A DNA stretch of 64,000 nucleotides from Halopseudomonas sabulinigri (lineage in GTDB: Bacteria > Pseudomonadota > Gammaproteobacteria > Pseudomonadales > Pseudomonadaceae), in the NCBI GenBank assembly GCA_011053055.1, contig DRHT01000049.1, positions 62,001-126,000 on the forward strand, in the 5' to 3' direction. The notes beneath the pieces are model-generated. The model saw only the letters and a list, made by a program, of their open reading frames with translations, ran no database searches and was not told the DNA's origin. The translations under genes and the position numbers were made by a program. Below, piece after piece: positions 17,139 to 26,948 of the stretch (the first letter of the stretch is position 1; every line of letters starts with the position of its first letter).

Positions 17139-17627
17139 ATGAGTTCCCTCAATCTCGACCGTTACGATCTAAAGATTCTCGCCGCCCTGCAACACGATGC
17201 ACGCATCAGCAATCAGGAGCTGGCTGAGCGCATAGGCCTCTCCCCTTCGCCCTGCTCACGGCGCGTCAAACAGCTGGAAGACAGCGGCTTGATCAAACGG
17301 CAGGTCGCGCTGCTTGACCCAGCCATGCTCGGACTCAAGCTGACCGCGTTCGTGATGATCGGCATGGATCGTCATACCCCAGAACGTTTCGCCGGTTTTG
17401 AAGCAGTCATCCGCGAATGCCCTGAGGTGCTCGACTGCTGCCTGGTTACCGGCATGGATGCGGACTACCACCTGCGCGTAGTGGTGCCTGATATGGAGCA
17501 TTATCAGCAATTACTGCTCGGCACCCTGACCCGAATTGAAGGGGTCTCCAGCGTACGTTCCAGCTTCGTACTCAGCCAGGTGCTGGCCAGCACAGAACTG
17601 CCATTGAAACATCTGGGGCTGAACTGA
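17139..17627 (+). CDS. Lrp/AsnC family transcriptional regulator
   Basis: A 162-residue feast/famine regulator. The N-terminal winged helix-turn-helix is LDRYDLKILAAL... with recognition helix LSPSPCSRRVKQLE (residues ~4-60). The C-terminal RAM/AsnC ligand domain has the GMDADYHLRVVVPDME strand-loop that usually carries amino-acid binding. The sequence resembles the Lrp subgroup that regulates amino-acid catabolism or export, but no target gene is adjacent. AGGAC precedes the ATG at a suitable distance. The effector is unknown. Confidence 0.9.
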   Translation: MSSLNLDRYDLKILAALQHDARISNQELAERIGLSPSPCSRRVKQLEDSGLIKRQVALLDPAMLGLKLTAFVMIGMDRHTPERFAGFEAVIRECPEVLDCCLVTGMDADYHLRVVVPDMEHYQQLLLGTLTRIEGVSSVRSSFVLSQVLASTELPLKHLGLN

Positions 17628-17697
17628 ACAGAAGCAGCGCGCGTCTAGCATAGACGTTATACTGACGCCCCTTTTTCACCGTCTGGAGCACGCCCCC

Positions 17698-17895
17698 ATG
17701 ACTTACCAACAATTTGAAGCCCTCGCCATGCCGCTGATGATTTTCGGCCTGGTTGCCTTTATGGGCTTTATCGTTTGGGACCTAGCCAAAAAATCCAAAG
17801 CAGGTCGTTACGGTACTCTGATGTTATTTTTGGTGCTTGGCCTCGGCGTCGCTGCTTTTGTTATCAAAGAAGTGGTCATCGTAGTTGTCGGCTGA
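17698..17895 (+). CDS. DUF2788 small membrane protein
   Basis: A 65-residue protein with two membrane spans (MPLMIFGLVAFMGFIVWDLA and LMLFLVLGLGVAAFVIKEVV) separated by the short basic loop KKSKAGRYG. It matches my recollection of the DUF2788 family found in pseudomonads. Function unknown. It has its own short upstream region and no obvious operon partner; the next gene is 147 bp away. Confidence 0.82.
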   Translation: MTYQQFEALAMPLMIFGLVAFMGFIVWDLAKKSKAGRYGTLMLFLVLGLGVAAFVIKEVVIVVVG

Positions 17896-18024
17896 GTTCT
17901 TGCGGCGGCGGCGATAGCTGCCGCTGCAACTGAGCAACGTCATTCCACGGCCAAATCATCCCTACATCTGGCCGATTTCCCACCTGCATCAAAGTCTGAA
18001 CCCTGATTCACTGTCATCAAATAA

Positions 18025-18038
18025 TGAATATGGATTCA
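18025..18038. promoter_or_regulatory. Inverted repeat at the tetR promoter (candidate operator)
   Basis: TGAAT-ATGG-ATTCA is a perfect 5-bp inverted repeat that ends five bases before the regulator's start codon. A further GATTCA half-site lies at 18005-18010. The position suggests autorepression by the TetR-type protein. Confidence 0.45.
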
Positions 18039-18042
18039 GATC

Positions 18043-18684
18043 ATGGCTTACCGCACCACCGCCAGCCGCTTGGAACGCGATCAGGTTCTGCGCGAACATG
18101 TCCTCGACTGCGCATTGCAGCAGGTTGCCGAACGAGGCTTCAGCGCGCTAACCATGAGCGGACTCGCCCGCAACGCGGGTATCGCCACCGGTAGTTTGTA
18201 TCGCCATTTTCCAGGCAAGGGAGCGCTGGCCGCCGACGTGTTCGTTAAGGCGACGCGCATCGAATTGAACACTCTGAAAGAGCAATTCCTGGCGCCGGGC
18301 GTGGCCAGCGATCGCCTGCGCAATGGCATTGCCCAATTTGCTGCCCGCGCGTGGCACAGCCGCCAACTCGCCTACGCGTTGATCGCCGAACCCGCCGAAG
18401 AAGAGGTAGAAACTCAGCGCCTGTACTACCGTCAGGCATACGCCACCATCTATGGAGAACTACTGGCTGACGGCGTGCGCGATGGCAGTTTCTTGGTTGA
18501 GAATATTCCGCTTACCGCCGCGTGCTTAGTTGGCGCTATCGCAGAATCGCTGGTGGGCCCGCTCTCTCCGCAGGCCCGAGTCGACCGGGAAAGTGGCCTG
18601 CCCAGCGAGACACTCGAAGCCGTCACGCACACCATCACCCGTTTCTGCCTGCGCGCCCTGGGCGCCAAGGAGCTGCCACAATGA
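18043..18684 (+). CDS. TetR family transcriptional regulator
   Basis: A 213-residue one-component repressor. The N-terminal helix-turn-helix spans roughly 18-65 with the hallmark LARNAGIATGSLYRHFPGKGAL. The C-terminal helical ligand domain is not diagnostic. Its stop overlaps the ATG of the AidB-like acyl-CoA dehydrogenase gene (ATGA), so it leads a three-gene operon whose products act on acyl-CoA. By analogy with PsrA/FadR/LiuR-type regulators it probably senses an acyl-CoA or a related lipid; this is inferred from context only. Confidence 0.9.
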   Translation: MAYRTTASRLERDQVLREHVLDCALQQVAERGFSALTMSGLARNAGIATGSLYRHFPGKGALAADVFVKATRIELNTLKEQFLAPGVASDRLRNGIAQFAARAWHSRQLAYALIAEPAEEEVETQRLYYRQAYATIYGELLADGVRDGSFLVENIPLTAACLVGAIAESLVGPLSPQARVDRESGLPSETLEAVTHTITRFCLRALGAKELPQ

Positions 18685-20342
18685 ACCTGCATGATTACGC
18701 CCAAACCTGTGCTGAAACCCACGACGTCACCAATCAGGTACCGCCGCTCAATAACATCAACCTGTATCGGGATGATCTGCCGCTGCAAGAGTGGGTTAAA
18801 CGTTATCAGGGCGACTGGGCAGACGAAGCGTTAAATGCCTATGGTCAACTGGCTGGCAGCAAACTCATGGAAGCCGGCTTCCTCGCCAACGAGAACAAGC
18901 CGACATTCAAGAGTCACGACCGTTACGGTCACCGAATTGATCTGATTGAATTTCACCCGGCGTACCATGAGCTAATGTCGGCGGGCATCGCGGCGGGCAT
19001 CACCAGCGCCCCTTGGACCGACCCGCGCCCCGGTGCACAGGTTGCCCGCGCAGCCACCATGTATCTGCACAACCAGGCTGAGGCCGGCACCAGCTGCCCC
19101 ATGACCATGACTTACGCCTGCGTCCCGGCACTCAAGCTGCAGCCCGATTTGGCCGAACACTGGCTGCCAAAGATACTCTCGCGCCAGTACGACCCACGCA
19201 ACCTACCGATTGAGCAGAAAACCGGCGCCACCATCGGCATGGCCATGACCGAGAAACAGGGCGGCACCGATGTGCGCGCCAACACCACTCACGCGCACCC
19301 GGTAGGTATCGGCGGGCCGGGACAGGCCTACGATTTGGTTGGCCACAAATGGTTCTGCTCCGCGCCCATGTGCGATGCCTTCCTCACCCTAGCGCAGACC
19401 GACAAAGGCTTGAGCTGCTTTCTGTTGCCGCGGCACCGGCCCGACGGCTCGCGCAATCAGTTCTACATCCAGCGTTTAAAGAACAAGCTGGGTAACTGCG
19501 CCAATGCCTCCAGCGAGGTTGAATTCCGGGGAGCCCTGGCCTGGATGGTCGGGGCGGAAGGTCGTGGTGTACCCACCATTATCGAAATGGTCTCGCTGAC
19601 CCGCTTTGACTGCATGATCGGCTCCAGCTCTCTGATGCGTCAGGCACTGACCCAGGCGGCGCATCACTGCGCGCATCGCACAGTCGGTACCCGCGTGCTC
19701 AGTGAACAGCCGCTGATGCAAAACGTGCTTGCCGATCTGGCACTGGAAAGTGAAGCGGCCTTGGCGCTGACCATGCGCATGGGCAAGTCGCTGGATAACG
19801 CCCACAACGAGCATGAAGAAAAGTTCGCCCGGCTGGTTACCGCCATCGGCAAATACTGGATCTGCAAACGCGCGCCGGGAATGATCAACGAAGCGCAGGA
19901 ATGCCTTGGCGGCGCTGGCTATGTAGAAGACAGCATACTTCCACGCCTCTACCGCGAAGCACCGGTTAACTCAATTTGGGAAGGCTCGGGCAACGTTCAG
20001 TGCCTGGATGTACTGCGCGCGCTATCCAAGGAGCCGGGGGTGCTTGATGTACTCTTTGCCGAACTGGGCGATGGCCACGGCTCCGCTCTGCTCAAGCAGC
20101 GTATCGAACAGCTCAAACAGCAGTTCAGCGACACTGATGAGATTCAGTACCGCGCGCGCCAGCTAACTGAAGATGTGGCCGTTGCGCTGCAAGCCAGGTT
20201 ATTGCTGGAGGCAGGCAACGCAACGGTATCAGACGCTTTTATCGCTAGCCGTTTAGGCCAGCATGGTCAGGCCTACGGAACTTTGCCACGCGGCCTGGAT
20301 CTTGCGGCGCTGGTTGCTCGCTCCTCACCCGCCAGTTTCTGA
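18681..20342 (+). CDS. AidB-like acyl-CoA dehydrogenase
   Basis: A 553-residue flavoprotein of the acyl-CoA dehydrogenase superfamily in the AidB subgroup (about 540 residues, longer than the usual ~390). Landmarks are AGTSCPMTMTYA, the FAD-contacting segment MAMTEKQGGTDVRAN, YDLVGHKWFCSAPMCD, RFDCMIGSSSLMRQAL and, near the catalytic base, PVNSIWEGSGNVQCLDVLRAL. E. coli AidB binds FAD and DNA and is induced by alkylation, while many homologues annotated from it may be ordinary acyl-CoA dehydrogenases. The start is the ATG at 18681 overlapping tetR; an upstream in-frame start at 18522 lies inside tetR and is rejected. The neighbouring thioesterase suggests an acyl-CoA substrate. Confidence 0.9.
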   Translation: MNLHDYAQTCAETHDVTNQVPPLNNINLYRDDLPLQEWVKRYQGDWADEALNAYGQLAGSKLMEAGFLANENKPTFKSHDRYGHRIDLIEFHPAYHELMSAGIAAGITSAPWTDPRPGAQVARAATMYLHNQAEAGTSCPMTMTYACVPALKLQPDLAEHWLPKILSRQYDPRNLPIEQKTGATIGMAMTEKQGGTDVRANTTHAHPVGIGGPGQAYDLVGHKWFCSAPMCDAFLTLAQTDKGLSCFLLPRHRPDGSRNQFYIQRLKNKLGNCANASSEVEFRGALAWMVGAEGRGVPTIIEMVSLTRFDCMIGSSSLMRQALTQAAHHCAHRTVGTRVLSEQPLMQNVLADLALESEAALALTMRMGKSLDNAHNEHEEKFARLVTAIGKYWICKRAPGMINEAQECLGGAGYVEDSILPRLYREAPVNSIWEGSGNVQCLDVLRALSKEPGVLDVLFAELGDGHGSALLKQRIEQLKQQFSDTDEIQYRARQLTEDVAVALQARLLLEAGNATVSDAFIASRLGQHGQAYGTLPRGLDLAALVARSSPASF

Positions 20343-20351
20343 GGATAAACC

Positions 20352-20798
20352 ATGAGTATGAATCAGCAACAACTCGAAGCCTTTGTGCAATCCGGCTTTG
20401 CCCAAGCCGCCTTTTGTGGTGACTTGGGTATTCGCCCCACCGCGTGCGGGCCGGGCTGGGTAGAAACCGAACTGGCAATCCTACCGCGCCACAGTCAGCA
20501 AAATGGCTTTGTGCATGCCGGCGTGCAAAGCACCATTGCTGACCACACGGCGGGCGTTGCAGCCGCTACAACGGTCGCAGAAGGCTTCAGCGTGCTGAGC
20601 GTGGAATTCAAGGTCAATCTGCTGCGTCCTGCATTGTGCGATATCCTGCTGTGCCGGGCTGAGGTGCTCAAAGCCGGCAAACATATATGTGTGGTTGAGG
20701 CAGAGGTTTTTGCCTTGAAGGACGGCGCCAAGCGTTTGTTCAGCAAGGCAACCGTGACCGTCGCCGTCATGCCGATCGCAGACACCCAGCCTCGCTGA
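20352..20798 (+). CDS. PaaI-like hotdog-fold thioesterase
   Basis: A 148-residue hotdog-fold protein of the PaaI/YbdB acyl-CoA thioesterase group. The motif NGFVHAGVQSTIADHTAGVAA carries the usual HAG turn and the catalytic acidic residue on the central helix, followed by the strand VEFKVNLLRP. It should hydrolyse an acyl- or aryl-CoA. It starts 9 bp after the acyl-CoA dehydrogenase with GAGGA upstream, so it is the third gene of the tetR operon. Confidence 0.88.
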   Translation: MSMNQQQLEAFVQSGFAQAAFCGDLGIRPTACGPGWVETELAILPRHSQQNGFVHAGVQSTIADHTAGVAAATTVAEGFSVLSVEFKVNLLRPALCDILLCRAEVLKAGKHICVVEAEVFALKDGAKRLFSKATVTVAVMPIADTQPR

Positions 20799-20819
20799 TT
20801 TTATTTTAAGGTTAGATTA

Positions 20820-21443
20820 ATGGCTCAACGCCCTCGCCCGCCGCAACGCCCACGCCAGCAGCCAACTGGGAAACCGCGCCGCCAGCCCGCACCGCCGCCG
20901 GCTAATCCACAGTTGATCGCGCTAAATAAGCCGTTCGATGTACTGACCCAATTCACCGATGGGCAGGGCCGCGCCACGCTCAAGGACTTCATCGACGTAC
21001 CCGGCATCTACCCCGCCGGACGCCTGGACCGTGACAGTGAAGGTCTGTTACTGCTGACCAATGACGGCCAACTACAGGCACGCATTACCGACCCCAAACA
21101 CAAGCTAGCCAAAACCTACTGGGCGCAAGTAGAGGGCGAACCCAGCGAGCAGCAGCTCAAGCAATTGCGCGACGGACCCATATTAAATGACGGCCCAACT
21201 CGACCCGCCGAAGTAGAGACGATCGCAGAACCCGACCTGTGGCCGCGCAACCCACCCGTGCGTTTTCGCCAGAACAAACCGACCAGTTGGCTGGCCATCA
21301 CCATCCGTGAGGGCCGTAACCGCCAGGTCAGGCGCATGACGGCCGCAGTCGGCTTACCTACCCTGCGGCTTGTGCGAGTGCGTATTGGCGACTGGCAATT
21401 GGCTGAGTTGCAACCCGGGCAGTGGCGTGAGCTGCCGCTATAA
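20820..21443 (+). CDS. rluE: 23S rRNA pseudouridine synthase RluE
   Basis: A 207-residue pseudouridine synthase of the RsuA/RluB/E/F group. The catalytic motif is [17 protein letters not shown] (active-site Asp in GRLDRD), with KTYWAQVEG and [20 protein letters not shown]. There is no N-terminal S4 domain, and the length fits RluE (U2457 of 23S rRNA) rather than RluB/F. The first ~30 residues are an Arg/Pro/Gln-rich extension, a common basic tail of these enzymes. It converges on the Mpo1-like gene, with a strong hairpin between them. Confidence 0.9.
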   Translation: MAQRPRPPQRPRQQPTGKPRRQPAPPPANPQLIALNKPFDVLTQFTDGQGRATLKDFIDVPGIYPAGRLDRDSEGLLLLTNDGQLQARITDPKHKLAKTYWAQVEGEPSEQQLKQLRDGPILNDGPTRPAEVETIAEPDLWPRNPPVRFRQNKPTSWLAITIREGRNRQVRRMTAAVGLPTLRLVRVRIGDWQLAELQPGQWRELPL

Positions 21444-21446
21444 CGC

Positions 21447-21474
21447 AATCGGGGCGCCAAACGACGCCCCGATT
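21447..21474. terminator. Terminator-like hairpin between convergent genes
   Basis: AATCGGGGCG (21447-21456) pairs perfectly with CGCCCCGATT (21465-21474) around an eight-base loop. It lies between the 3' ends of rluE and the Mpo1-like gene. There is no clear T-run, so termination is inferred from position and stability. Confidence 0.55.
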
Positions 21475-21490
21475 CACCCTGCAATACGGC

Positions 21491-21913
21491 CTAGTAACGC
21501 AGCCCAAACATCCGAAACAAAAAACCCATCAGCCAAATCGGGCCAATCAACAGAAACTGCAGATCTTTAAAGAAAGAAGGCTTCTTGCCCTCCAGGTGGT
21601 GGCCGATAAACTGACCAATCCAGGCCAGCACGAAGATCGCCACGCAGGGCCAAAACACATAAGTCATCAAGCTTAGGATTAGCAACATCAAGAGCGACAA
21701 CACCAGCATCACTGCCGCAATCCGCCAAGACAGCATCACGTAGAACAGCAGCGCCGCGGCCACCGCGATCATCGATACCCAAGGGTGAATGGCCCAGAGA
21801 ATACCTAACACACTGAACGTGATCAGCGGCACACAAATCCAGTGCAGGAGTTTGTTGATAGGGTTGAGATGGCTTTCGCCATATTCGTCGAACCATTGGT
21901 CAATCGCTTTCAT
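21491..21913 (-). CDS. DUF962 / Mpo1-like membrane protein
   Basis: A 140-residue integral membrane protein of the DUF962 family (yeast Mpo1, a dioxygenase in the alpha-oxidation of 2-hydroxy fatty acids). Family marks are HLNPINKLLHWICVP near the N-terminus and GHHLEGKKPSFFKDLQFLLIGPIWL-type residues near the C-terminus (GHHLEGKKPSFF shown at about 104-115), including the conserved histidines that bind iron in Mpo1. Four membrane spans are visible. The bacterial substrate is unknown. It is transcribed alone. Confidence 0.88.
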   Translation of the reverse strand: MKAIDQWFDEYGESHLNPINKLLHWICVPLITFSVLGILWAIHPWVSMIAVAAALLFYVMLSWRIAAVMLVLSLLMLLILSLMTYVFWPCVAIFVLAWIGQFIGHHLEGKKPSFFKDLQFLLIGPIWLMGFLFRMFGLRY

Positions 21914-22165
21914 ACAGCACCTTTGTTATCGGTTTAATCAGGCGTCGATCGTTGACGCCCAGTTTAGCCAATCACTGCTCCAGCACCAGTGTCACAAAGC
22001 GCCAGAGAGGGTGTCATTGACAACTTTCGAGCAAGCGGCGATGCTCTGACTCGCGCCGATTGGCGTCCCCGTTCGCGGAAAGGGCTGCGCCCACTGTACC
22101 CACAATGTGTTTATCCATACGACACCCAGCCTGCCAGGCGGACACAGGCCCGATAAGGGGATCGT

Positions 22166-23434
22166 ATGTCCACGAGCAAAGTACCACACAGCCCGATCAG
22201 CCACGGCCGTATCAACCTTGAGCAACAGCGCAAACGCGCTAAAGAGTTACTCAAAGCGATCAAGGCTGGCGATAGCGACGCATTGCTACGCATCAGTCGC
22301 TGGCTGGCGCCGCGCAGTGAGCCATTGCGCCTGGCCGAAGCCCAGTTAGTTATCGCTCGCGAGGCCGGTTTTAGCAGCTGGCCAGCGCTCAAGCAGCATA
22401 CCGACAGCCTTGACCACGCCAGCCGCCAGTTGCTGCGCCATGGTGATCATGAACTGCGTACTTTGCATATTCGCTGCGGTAGCGATATTCAGCACAGCCT
22501 GAAGACCGCCGGTTTCAGCGGCGACTTTCTTGAGTTCTCCGACCCCTTTTGCATAGGCCCGCTGAGCGCCGCAGAGCCGGAAGTCTTGTTGCGTCAACGC
22601 GCTGATTTTCTTGCCAAGGCGTTCGATATAGCACCAGCCGACGCCTTGGCCCGTCAGCAGCAAAGTTACCGAAAGCTGCAACAGCTGGATGATTACCAAC
22701 GCATCGTGCTCTGGTTTGAACATGACAGTTATGATCAGCTGATTCTTGCTTATCTATTGCACCGGCTGCACGAGATCCGCCCGACAGCACGGGTAGAGTT
22801 GATCGCCGTAGATCAAATCCCCGGAGTGCAGCGATTTATCGGCATAGGCCAGCTGGCTCCAGAACTGCTTGGTTGGTTGTGGCCCCGCCGTAAGCTGGTC
22901 AAAGAAGCACTGCTCGAGCTAGGCACACAAGCCTGGCGCGCGTTGAGCGAGCCAAGCCCAGAGCATTTATTGGCATTAATCAAAAGCGGCACGCCCGCGC
23001 TTCCTATGCTGGGCAAAGCACTAGATCGTCATTTACAGCAGCTCCCAGGCCAGCAAGATGGTTTAGGGCTGACCGAGCGGCTGAGCCTGCAAGTTCTGCA
23101 ACAACAGGGGCCGCTGACCGCCGGGCAAGTATTTCGCGCATTGATGATGGAGCGTGAACCTCTGCCCTACCTTGGCGATATGATGTTTTGGTGGCTATTG
23201 CAACCGCTACTGACTGGCGAAGCGCCGCTACTGCAGATAGAGGACCAACAGCCGGATTGGCCGCAACGCATACTGCAGCTAACTGCGCGAGGCGAAGCGG
23301 TGCTGCGCGGCGATGCCGACGGTTTTAGCGCTCGCGCCACGCCCTATTGGGTGGGTGGTGTCAAACTGACACCCACCAAGGCGCATTGGCGTTACCACGC
23401 TGAGCACCAGCAACTGCATTACCACAGCACCTGA
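22166..23434 (+). CDS. DUF1835 domain-containing protein
   Basis: A 422-residue cytoplasmic protein. After an N-terminal ~80-residue helical segment (with WPALKQHTDSL), residues ~97-220 match DUF1835: LHIRCGSDIQ, a DFLEFSDPFCIGPL segment and IVLWFEHDSYDQLIL. The C-terminal part is helical and ends in an RATPYWVGGVKL strand region typical of DUF3658/DUF1835 proteins. Its function is unknown to me. GGGG lies five bases before the ATG. The 252-bp upstream gap holds only a 6-bp inverted repeat, GGCGTC/GACGCC, near 21942-21960. Confidence 0.78.
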   Translation: MSTSKVPHSPISHGRINLEQQRKRAKELLKAIKAGDSDALLRISRWLAPRSEPLRLAEAQLVIAREAGFSSWPALKQHTDSLDHASRQLLRHGDHELRTLHIRCGSDIQHSLKTAGFSGDFLEFSDPFCIGPLSAAEPEVLLRQRADFLAKAFDIAPADALARQQQSYRKLQQLDDYQRIVLWFEHDSYDQLILAYLLHRLHEIRPTARVELIAVDQIPGVQRFIGIGQLAPELLGWLWPRRKLVKEALLELGTQAWRALSEPSPEHLLALIKSGTPALPMLGKALDRHLQQLPGQQDGLGLTERLSLQVLQQQGPLTAGQVFRALMMEREPLPYLGDMMFWWLLQPLLTGEAPLLQIEDQQPDWPQRILQLTARGEAVLRGDADGFSARATPYWVGGVKLTPTKAHWRYHAEHQQLHYHST

Positions 23435-23560
23435 GACGTCGCGCCGCTGCCCGCCAGCGGCCTGAGATGTTAAGCTAGCGCACTGTTTCGCAGCGCTTCT
23501 GCCGCACCCCATGCCGGAAGCCCTGCCCACCGCATAGCCAACGAGCCGGAACCCACACCG

Positions 23561-24361
23561 ATGCCACAACCAAATCCTTTCAAGCCGGTCGTCCTCTGTC
23601 TGTCCGGTCACGACCCCAGCGGCGGCGCAGGTTTGCAAGCCGACATCGAAGCGCTGCTAGCGCAAGGCTGTCACGCCGCTCCAGCGGTTACCGCGCTCAC
23701 CGTACAGGACACCGTGGATGTGAAAGACTTCCGCGTACTGGACAAAGAATGGGTACTAGCCCAGGCCAACGCCGTACTCAACGACATGCCGGTATCGGCG
23801 GTTAAGCTAGGCATGCTGGGTAGCGTAGAAATGGTCGATACCGTCATCGAGCTGATGCGCGCCAACCCCGGCTTGCCATTGGTCTGCGATCCGGTGTTAC
23901 GCGCCGGCGGCGGCGGCTCGCTGGGTAAAGAGGATGTCGGCTTTGCTATGCGTGAGCGCCTGCTGGCTGTTGCCTTAATCGCCACGCCGAACCTGCCAGA
24001 AGCGCGCATCCTCGCCGAACTGCCCGAGGGTAGCGCTGACGAATGTGCTGCCAAGCTGATGCCGTTCTGCCAAAATTTATTGATCACAGGTGGGCACGGC
24101 GACGAAGCCGAGATACACAACCGCCTGTATTGCAAAGACGGCAGCCAGCATGATTTCACCTGTGCTCGCCTCCCCGGCAGCTACCACGGCTCCGGCTGCA
24201 CATTGGCCAGCGCCCTCAGTGGCCGTTTGGCACTGGGCGAAGAGTTGGTCAGCGCCGTTCGCTCAGCACTCGATTACACCTGGCGCACCCTGCGCGACGC
24301 CGAGCAGCCCGGCCACGGCCAGTACGTGCCGCGCCGCCTGCCGCTGGATTTCTGTTCGTGA
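23561..24361 (+). CDS. thiD: Hydroxymethylpyrimidine / phosphomethylpyrimidine kinase
   Basis: A 266-residue ribokinase-fold kinase that phosphorylates HMP and HMP-P for thiamine synthesis. Visible motifs are [14 protein letters not shown] near the N-terminus, [25 protein letters not shown] and the anion-hole and catalytic [12 protein letters not shown] near the C-terminus. The stop overlaps the GTG start of thiE as GTGA. No TPP riboswitch is recognisable upstream. Confidence 0.95.
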   Translation: MPQPNPFKPVVLCLSGHDPSGGAGLQADIEALLAQGCHAAPAVTALTVQDTVDVKDFRVLDKEWVLAQANAVLNDMPVSAVKLGMLGSVEMVDTVIELMRANPGLPLVCDPVLRAGGGGSLGKEDVGFAMRERLLAVALIATPNLPEARILAELPEGSADECAAKLMPFCQNLLITGGHGDEAEIHNRLYCKDGSQHDFTCARLPGSYHGSGCTLASALSGRLALGEELVSAVRSALDYTWRTLRDAEQPGHGQYVPRRLPLDFCS

Positions 24362-24987
24362 GCCAGCGCGGCCTCTATGCGATTACCGATAGCGCGTTGC
24401 TGGCGGATGGCAAACTGCTGCCTTACGTGGAAGCTGCAATAACGGGCGGCGCACGTTGGCTGCAATACCGTGACAAGAGCAAAGACCCAAGCCGGCGGCT
24501 CGACGAAGCCAGCCATTTGGCGCAACTGTGCAAAGGTTATGACTGCCAGTTGATCATCAATGATGACCTGGCATTGGCGAGCCGCCTGGGCGTTGGCCTG
24601 CATCTGGGACAGGAAGATGGCTCGCTGCGTGAGGCGCGTCAACAACTTGGTTCACAAGCGCTGATCGGCGCTACCTGCCATGCGAGTCTGGAATTAGCTG
24701 AGCAAGCGGTCACTGACGGCGCCAGCTATATCGCCTTCGGCCGTTTCTTCCAGTCGGTCACCAAGCCCGGCGCGCCGGCAGCCACGCCTGTACTGCTGCA
24801 ACAAGCACGCAAACGCTTCACACTGCCGATCATCGCCATCGGCGGCATCACCCTGCACAACGCACCGCAATTACTCGGTGCCGGCGCCGACTACCTGGCC
24901 GTAATCAACGGCCTGTTCGGTGCCCCTGACGCTGACGCAGTAAAAGCACGCGCCAGTAGCTTCAGCCAACTCATTAACGCCTGTTGA
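24358..24987 (+). CDS. thiE: Thiamine-phosphate synthase
   Basis: A 209-residue TIM-barrel enzyme that joins HMP-PP and thiazole phosphate to form thiamine phosphate. It shows GLYAITD, the diphosphate-binding [37 protein letters not shown] and IIAIGGI. It begins at a GTG overlapping the thiD stop and ends just before hemL, the gene order I recall from P. aeruginosa (thiD-thiE-hemL). Confidence 0.95.
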   Translation: MSQRGLYAITDSALLADGKLLPYVEAAITGGARWLQYRDKSKDPSRRLDEASHLAQLCKGYDCQLIINDDLALASRLGVGLHLGQEDGSLREARQQLGSQALIGATCHASLELAEQAVTDGASYIAFGRFFQSVTKPGAPAATPVLLQQARKRFTLPIIAIGGITLHNAPQLLGAGADYLAVINGLFGAPDADAVKARASSFSQLINAC

Positions 24988-24998
24988 GAGGATATTCC

Positions 24999-26285
24999 AT
25001 GTCTCAGTCCCGCTCCGAAACTCTGTTCGCCAACGCCCAAAAGCACATTCCCGGGGGCGTAAACTCGCCAGTGCGTGCTTTCAAGAGCGTCGGCGGCACG
25101 CCACTATTTTTCAAGCATGCCGAAGGCGCCTACGTTATCGATGAGGACGACAAGCGCTATGTCGATTACGTTGGCTCCTGGGGGCCAATGATTCTTGGTC
25201 ACGGCCATCCGGAAGTACTGGAGGCTGTACGCAACCAATTGCAGCACGGTTTATCTTTCGGCGCGCCAACCGCGATGGAAACCGAGATGGCCGACCTGGT
25301 CTGCGCTCTGGTGCCATCGATGGACATGGTGCGCATGGTCAGCTCCGGCACCGAAGCCACCATGAGCGCCATCCGTCTGGCCCGTGGTTACACTGGTCGC
25401 GACAGCATCATCAAGTTCGAGGGCTGCTACCACGGCCACTCCGACAGCCTGCTGGTCAAGGCCGGCTCGGGCGCACTCACCCAAGGCGTACCGAACTCCG
25501 GTGGCGTACCTGCTGCCTTCGCCAAACACACGCTTACATTGCCCTTCAACGACATTGACGCAGTCAAGCAACTGCTGGCCGACGTTGGCCAGGAAGTAGC
25601 CTGCATCATCGTCGAGCCAGTCGCCGGCAACATGAACTGCGTACCGCCAGCACCCGGCTTTCTGCAAGGCCTGCGCGATGCTTGCGACGAGCACGGCGTG
25701 GTACTGATTTTTGACGAGGTAATGACCGGTTTCCGGGTTGCCCTCGGCGGCGCCCAAGCGCTCTATGGCGTTAAGCCGGACCTGACCACCTTCGGCAAAA
25801 TCATCGGCGGCGGTATGCCGGTCGGCTGCTTTGGCGGCAAGCGTGAAGTCATGGAGCAGATTGCGCCACTTGGCCCTGTCTACCAGGCAGGCACCCTGTC
25901 CGGGAATCCATTGGCCATGGCCGCAGGCCTCACTACGCTCAAGCTGATCAGCCGCGACGGCTTCCACAGCGAGCTGACCGACTACACCAGCCGCCTGCTT
26001 GCGGGTCTGCAGCAACGTGCCGACGCCGCGGGCGTGCCCTTTGTGACTACTCAGGCAGGTGGCATGTTTGGTCTGTACTTTTCCGGGGCAGACGACATCG
26101 TCACCTTCGACGACGTCATGGGCAGCGACTCGGACCGTTTCAAACGCTTCTTCCACCTGATGCTGGAGGGCGGTGTCTATCTGGCACCAAGTGCCTTTGA
26201 AGCTGGCTTCACATCCATAGCTCACGGCGATACCGAACTCCAGCTGACACTGGACGCCGCCGAGAAGGCGTTCGCCGCATTATGA
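24999..26285 (+). CDS. hemL: Glutamate-1-semialdehyde 2,1-aminomutase
   Basis: A 428-residue class-III PLP aminotransferase-fold enzyme forming 5-aminolevulinate, the tetrapyrrole precursor, from glutamate semialdehyde in the C5 pathway. Landmarks are [45 protein letters not shown] and the PLP-lysine segment [14 protein letters not shown]. The ATG at 24999 has GAGGAT upstream, and the resulting length fits the ~426 residues of E. coli HemL; an in-frame start 15 bases earlier lies inside thiE. Confidence 0.96.
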   Translation: MSQSRSETLFANAQKHIPGGVNSPVRAFKSVGGTPLFFKHAEGAYVIDEDDKRYVDYVGSWGPMILGHGHPEVLEAVRNQLQHGLSFGAPTAMETEMADLVCALVPSMDMVRMVSSGTEATMSAIRLARGYTGRDSIIKFEGCYHGHSDSLLVKAGSGALTQGVPNSGGVPAAFAKHTLTLPFNDIDAVKQLLADVGQEVACIIVEPVAGNMNCVPPAPGFLQGLRDACDEHGVVLIFDEVMTGFRVALGGAQALYGVKPDLTTFGKIIGGGMPVGCFGGKREVMEQIAPLGPVYQAGTLSGNPLAMAAGLTTLKLISRDGFHSELTDYTSRLLAGLQQRADAAGVPFVTTQAGGMFGLYFSGADDIVTFDDVMGSDSDRFKRFFHLMLEGGVYLAPSAFEAGFTSIAHGDTELQLTLDAAEKAFAAL

Positions 26286-26941
26286 TGAGTCTGATTTATG
26301 GGCTGCTCAGTGCAGCCCTGTTTGGCATCAGCGCATGGTTATGGCGCCGTCGCGGCGGTCTAAACGAGAACGCTCGCGGCGCGATCACTGCAGCCCTGCT
26401 GGCACTGCTGCTGCCCGCGGCCAGCAGTCTGCTGCTCACACTGGACAGCTTTGCATTGAGCGAAACCCTGACCCATATACAGCGCATGCTTGGCTTGGCG
26501 GCGCAAAATATCAGCCTGCCACTGCTCGGGTTAACTGCGTTCTATATGGCTTTTGGTCTGCGTTGGCAGCCAGCCAACTGGGGCCGCATTTTGCTCGGTT
26601 TGATGGCTGCCTTCGAGCTGACCCGGCGCATGGACATGCAGCAAAGCTACCAGTGGAGCATTAATCTGCTGAGCCTTGCCTTGCTGTTGCTTGCCGGCGC
26701 GCTGATCCTACGTCGCGACTTGCGCCCCATGTTATTCGGCAGCCTTGCTGCAATCGGCATCGGCGCCCCGCTATTCAGCCCTGGTGCTGCCGCGCTAGCG
26801 GGCCTGCTTAGCAGCTCACCGTTGGCACTCTGGTTATTCCCCACTTTGCTGGGCGCTGGACTGGCAGTTGGCCTGCTCAGCGAACAGGCGCACAATAGCC
26901 ATAATGAAAGTGTCGAAGCACCGAACGCCGAGAGGACCTGA
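26282..26941 (+). CDS. Uncharacterised multi-span membrane protein
   Basis: A 219-residue inner-membrane protein with about six hydrophobic segments, short loops and a polar tail ([16 protein letters not shown]). I do not recognise the family. The ATG overlaps the hemL stop (ATGA), and the Sel1 gene follows 7 bp later, so it is in the hemL operon. As I recall, an uncharacterised protein sits in the same place in P. aeruginosa. No catalytic motif is apparent. Confidence 0.7.
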   Translation: MMSLIYGLLSAALFGISAWLWRRRGGLNENARGAITAALLALLLPAASSLLLTLDSFALSETLTHIQRMLGLAAQNISLPLLGLTAFYMAFGLRWQPANWGRILLGLMAAFELTRRMDMQQSYQWSINLLSLALLLLAGALILRRDLRPMLFGSLAAIGIGAPLFSPGAAALAGLLSSSPLALWLFPTLLGAGLAVGLLSEQAHNSHNESVEAPNAERT

Positions 26942-26948
26942 ACACACC

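Noticed and set aside
23455-23560. Possible TPP riboswitch before thiD (a CTGAGA word is present near 23461)
   Set aside because: The other conserved THI-box segments and the pairing are absent; the word alone is not evidence.
25251-26225. 324-codon minus-strand frame opposite hemL
   Set aside because: Mirror of hemL codon use; no recognisable protein features.
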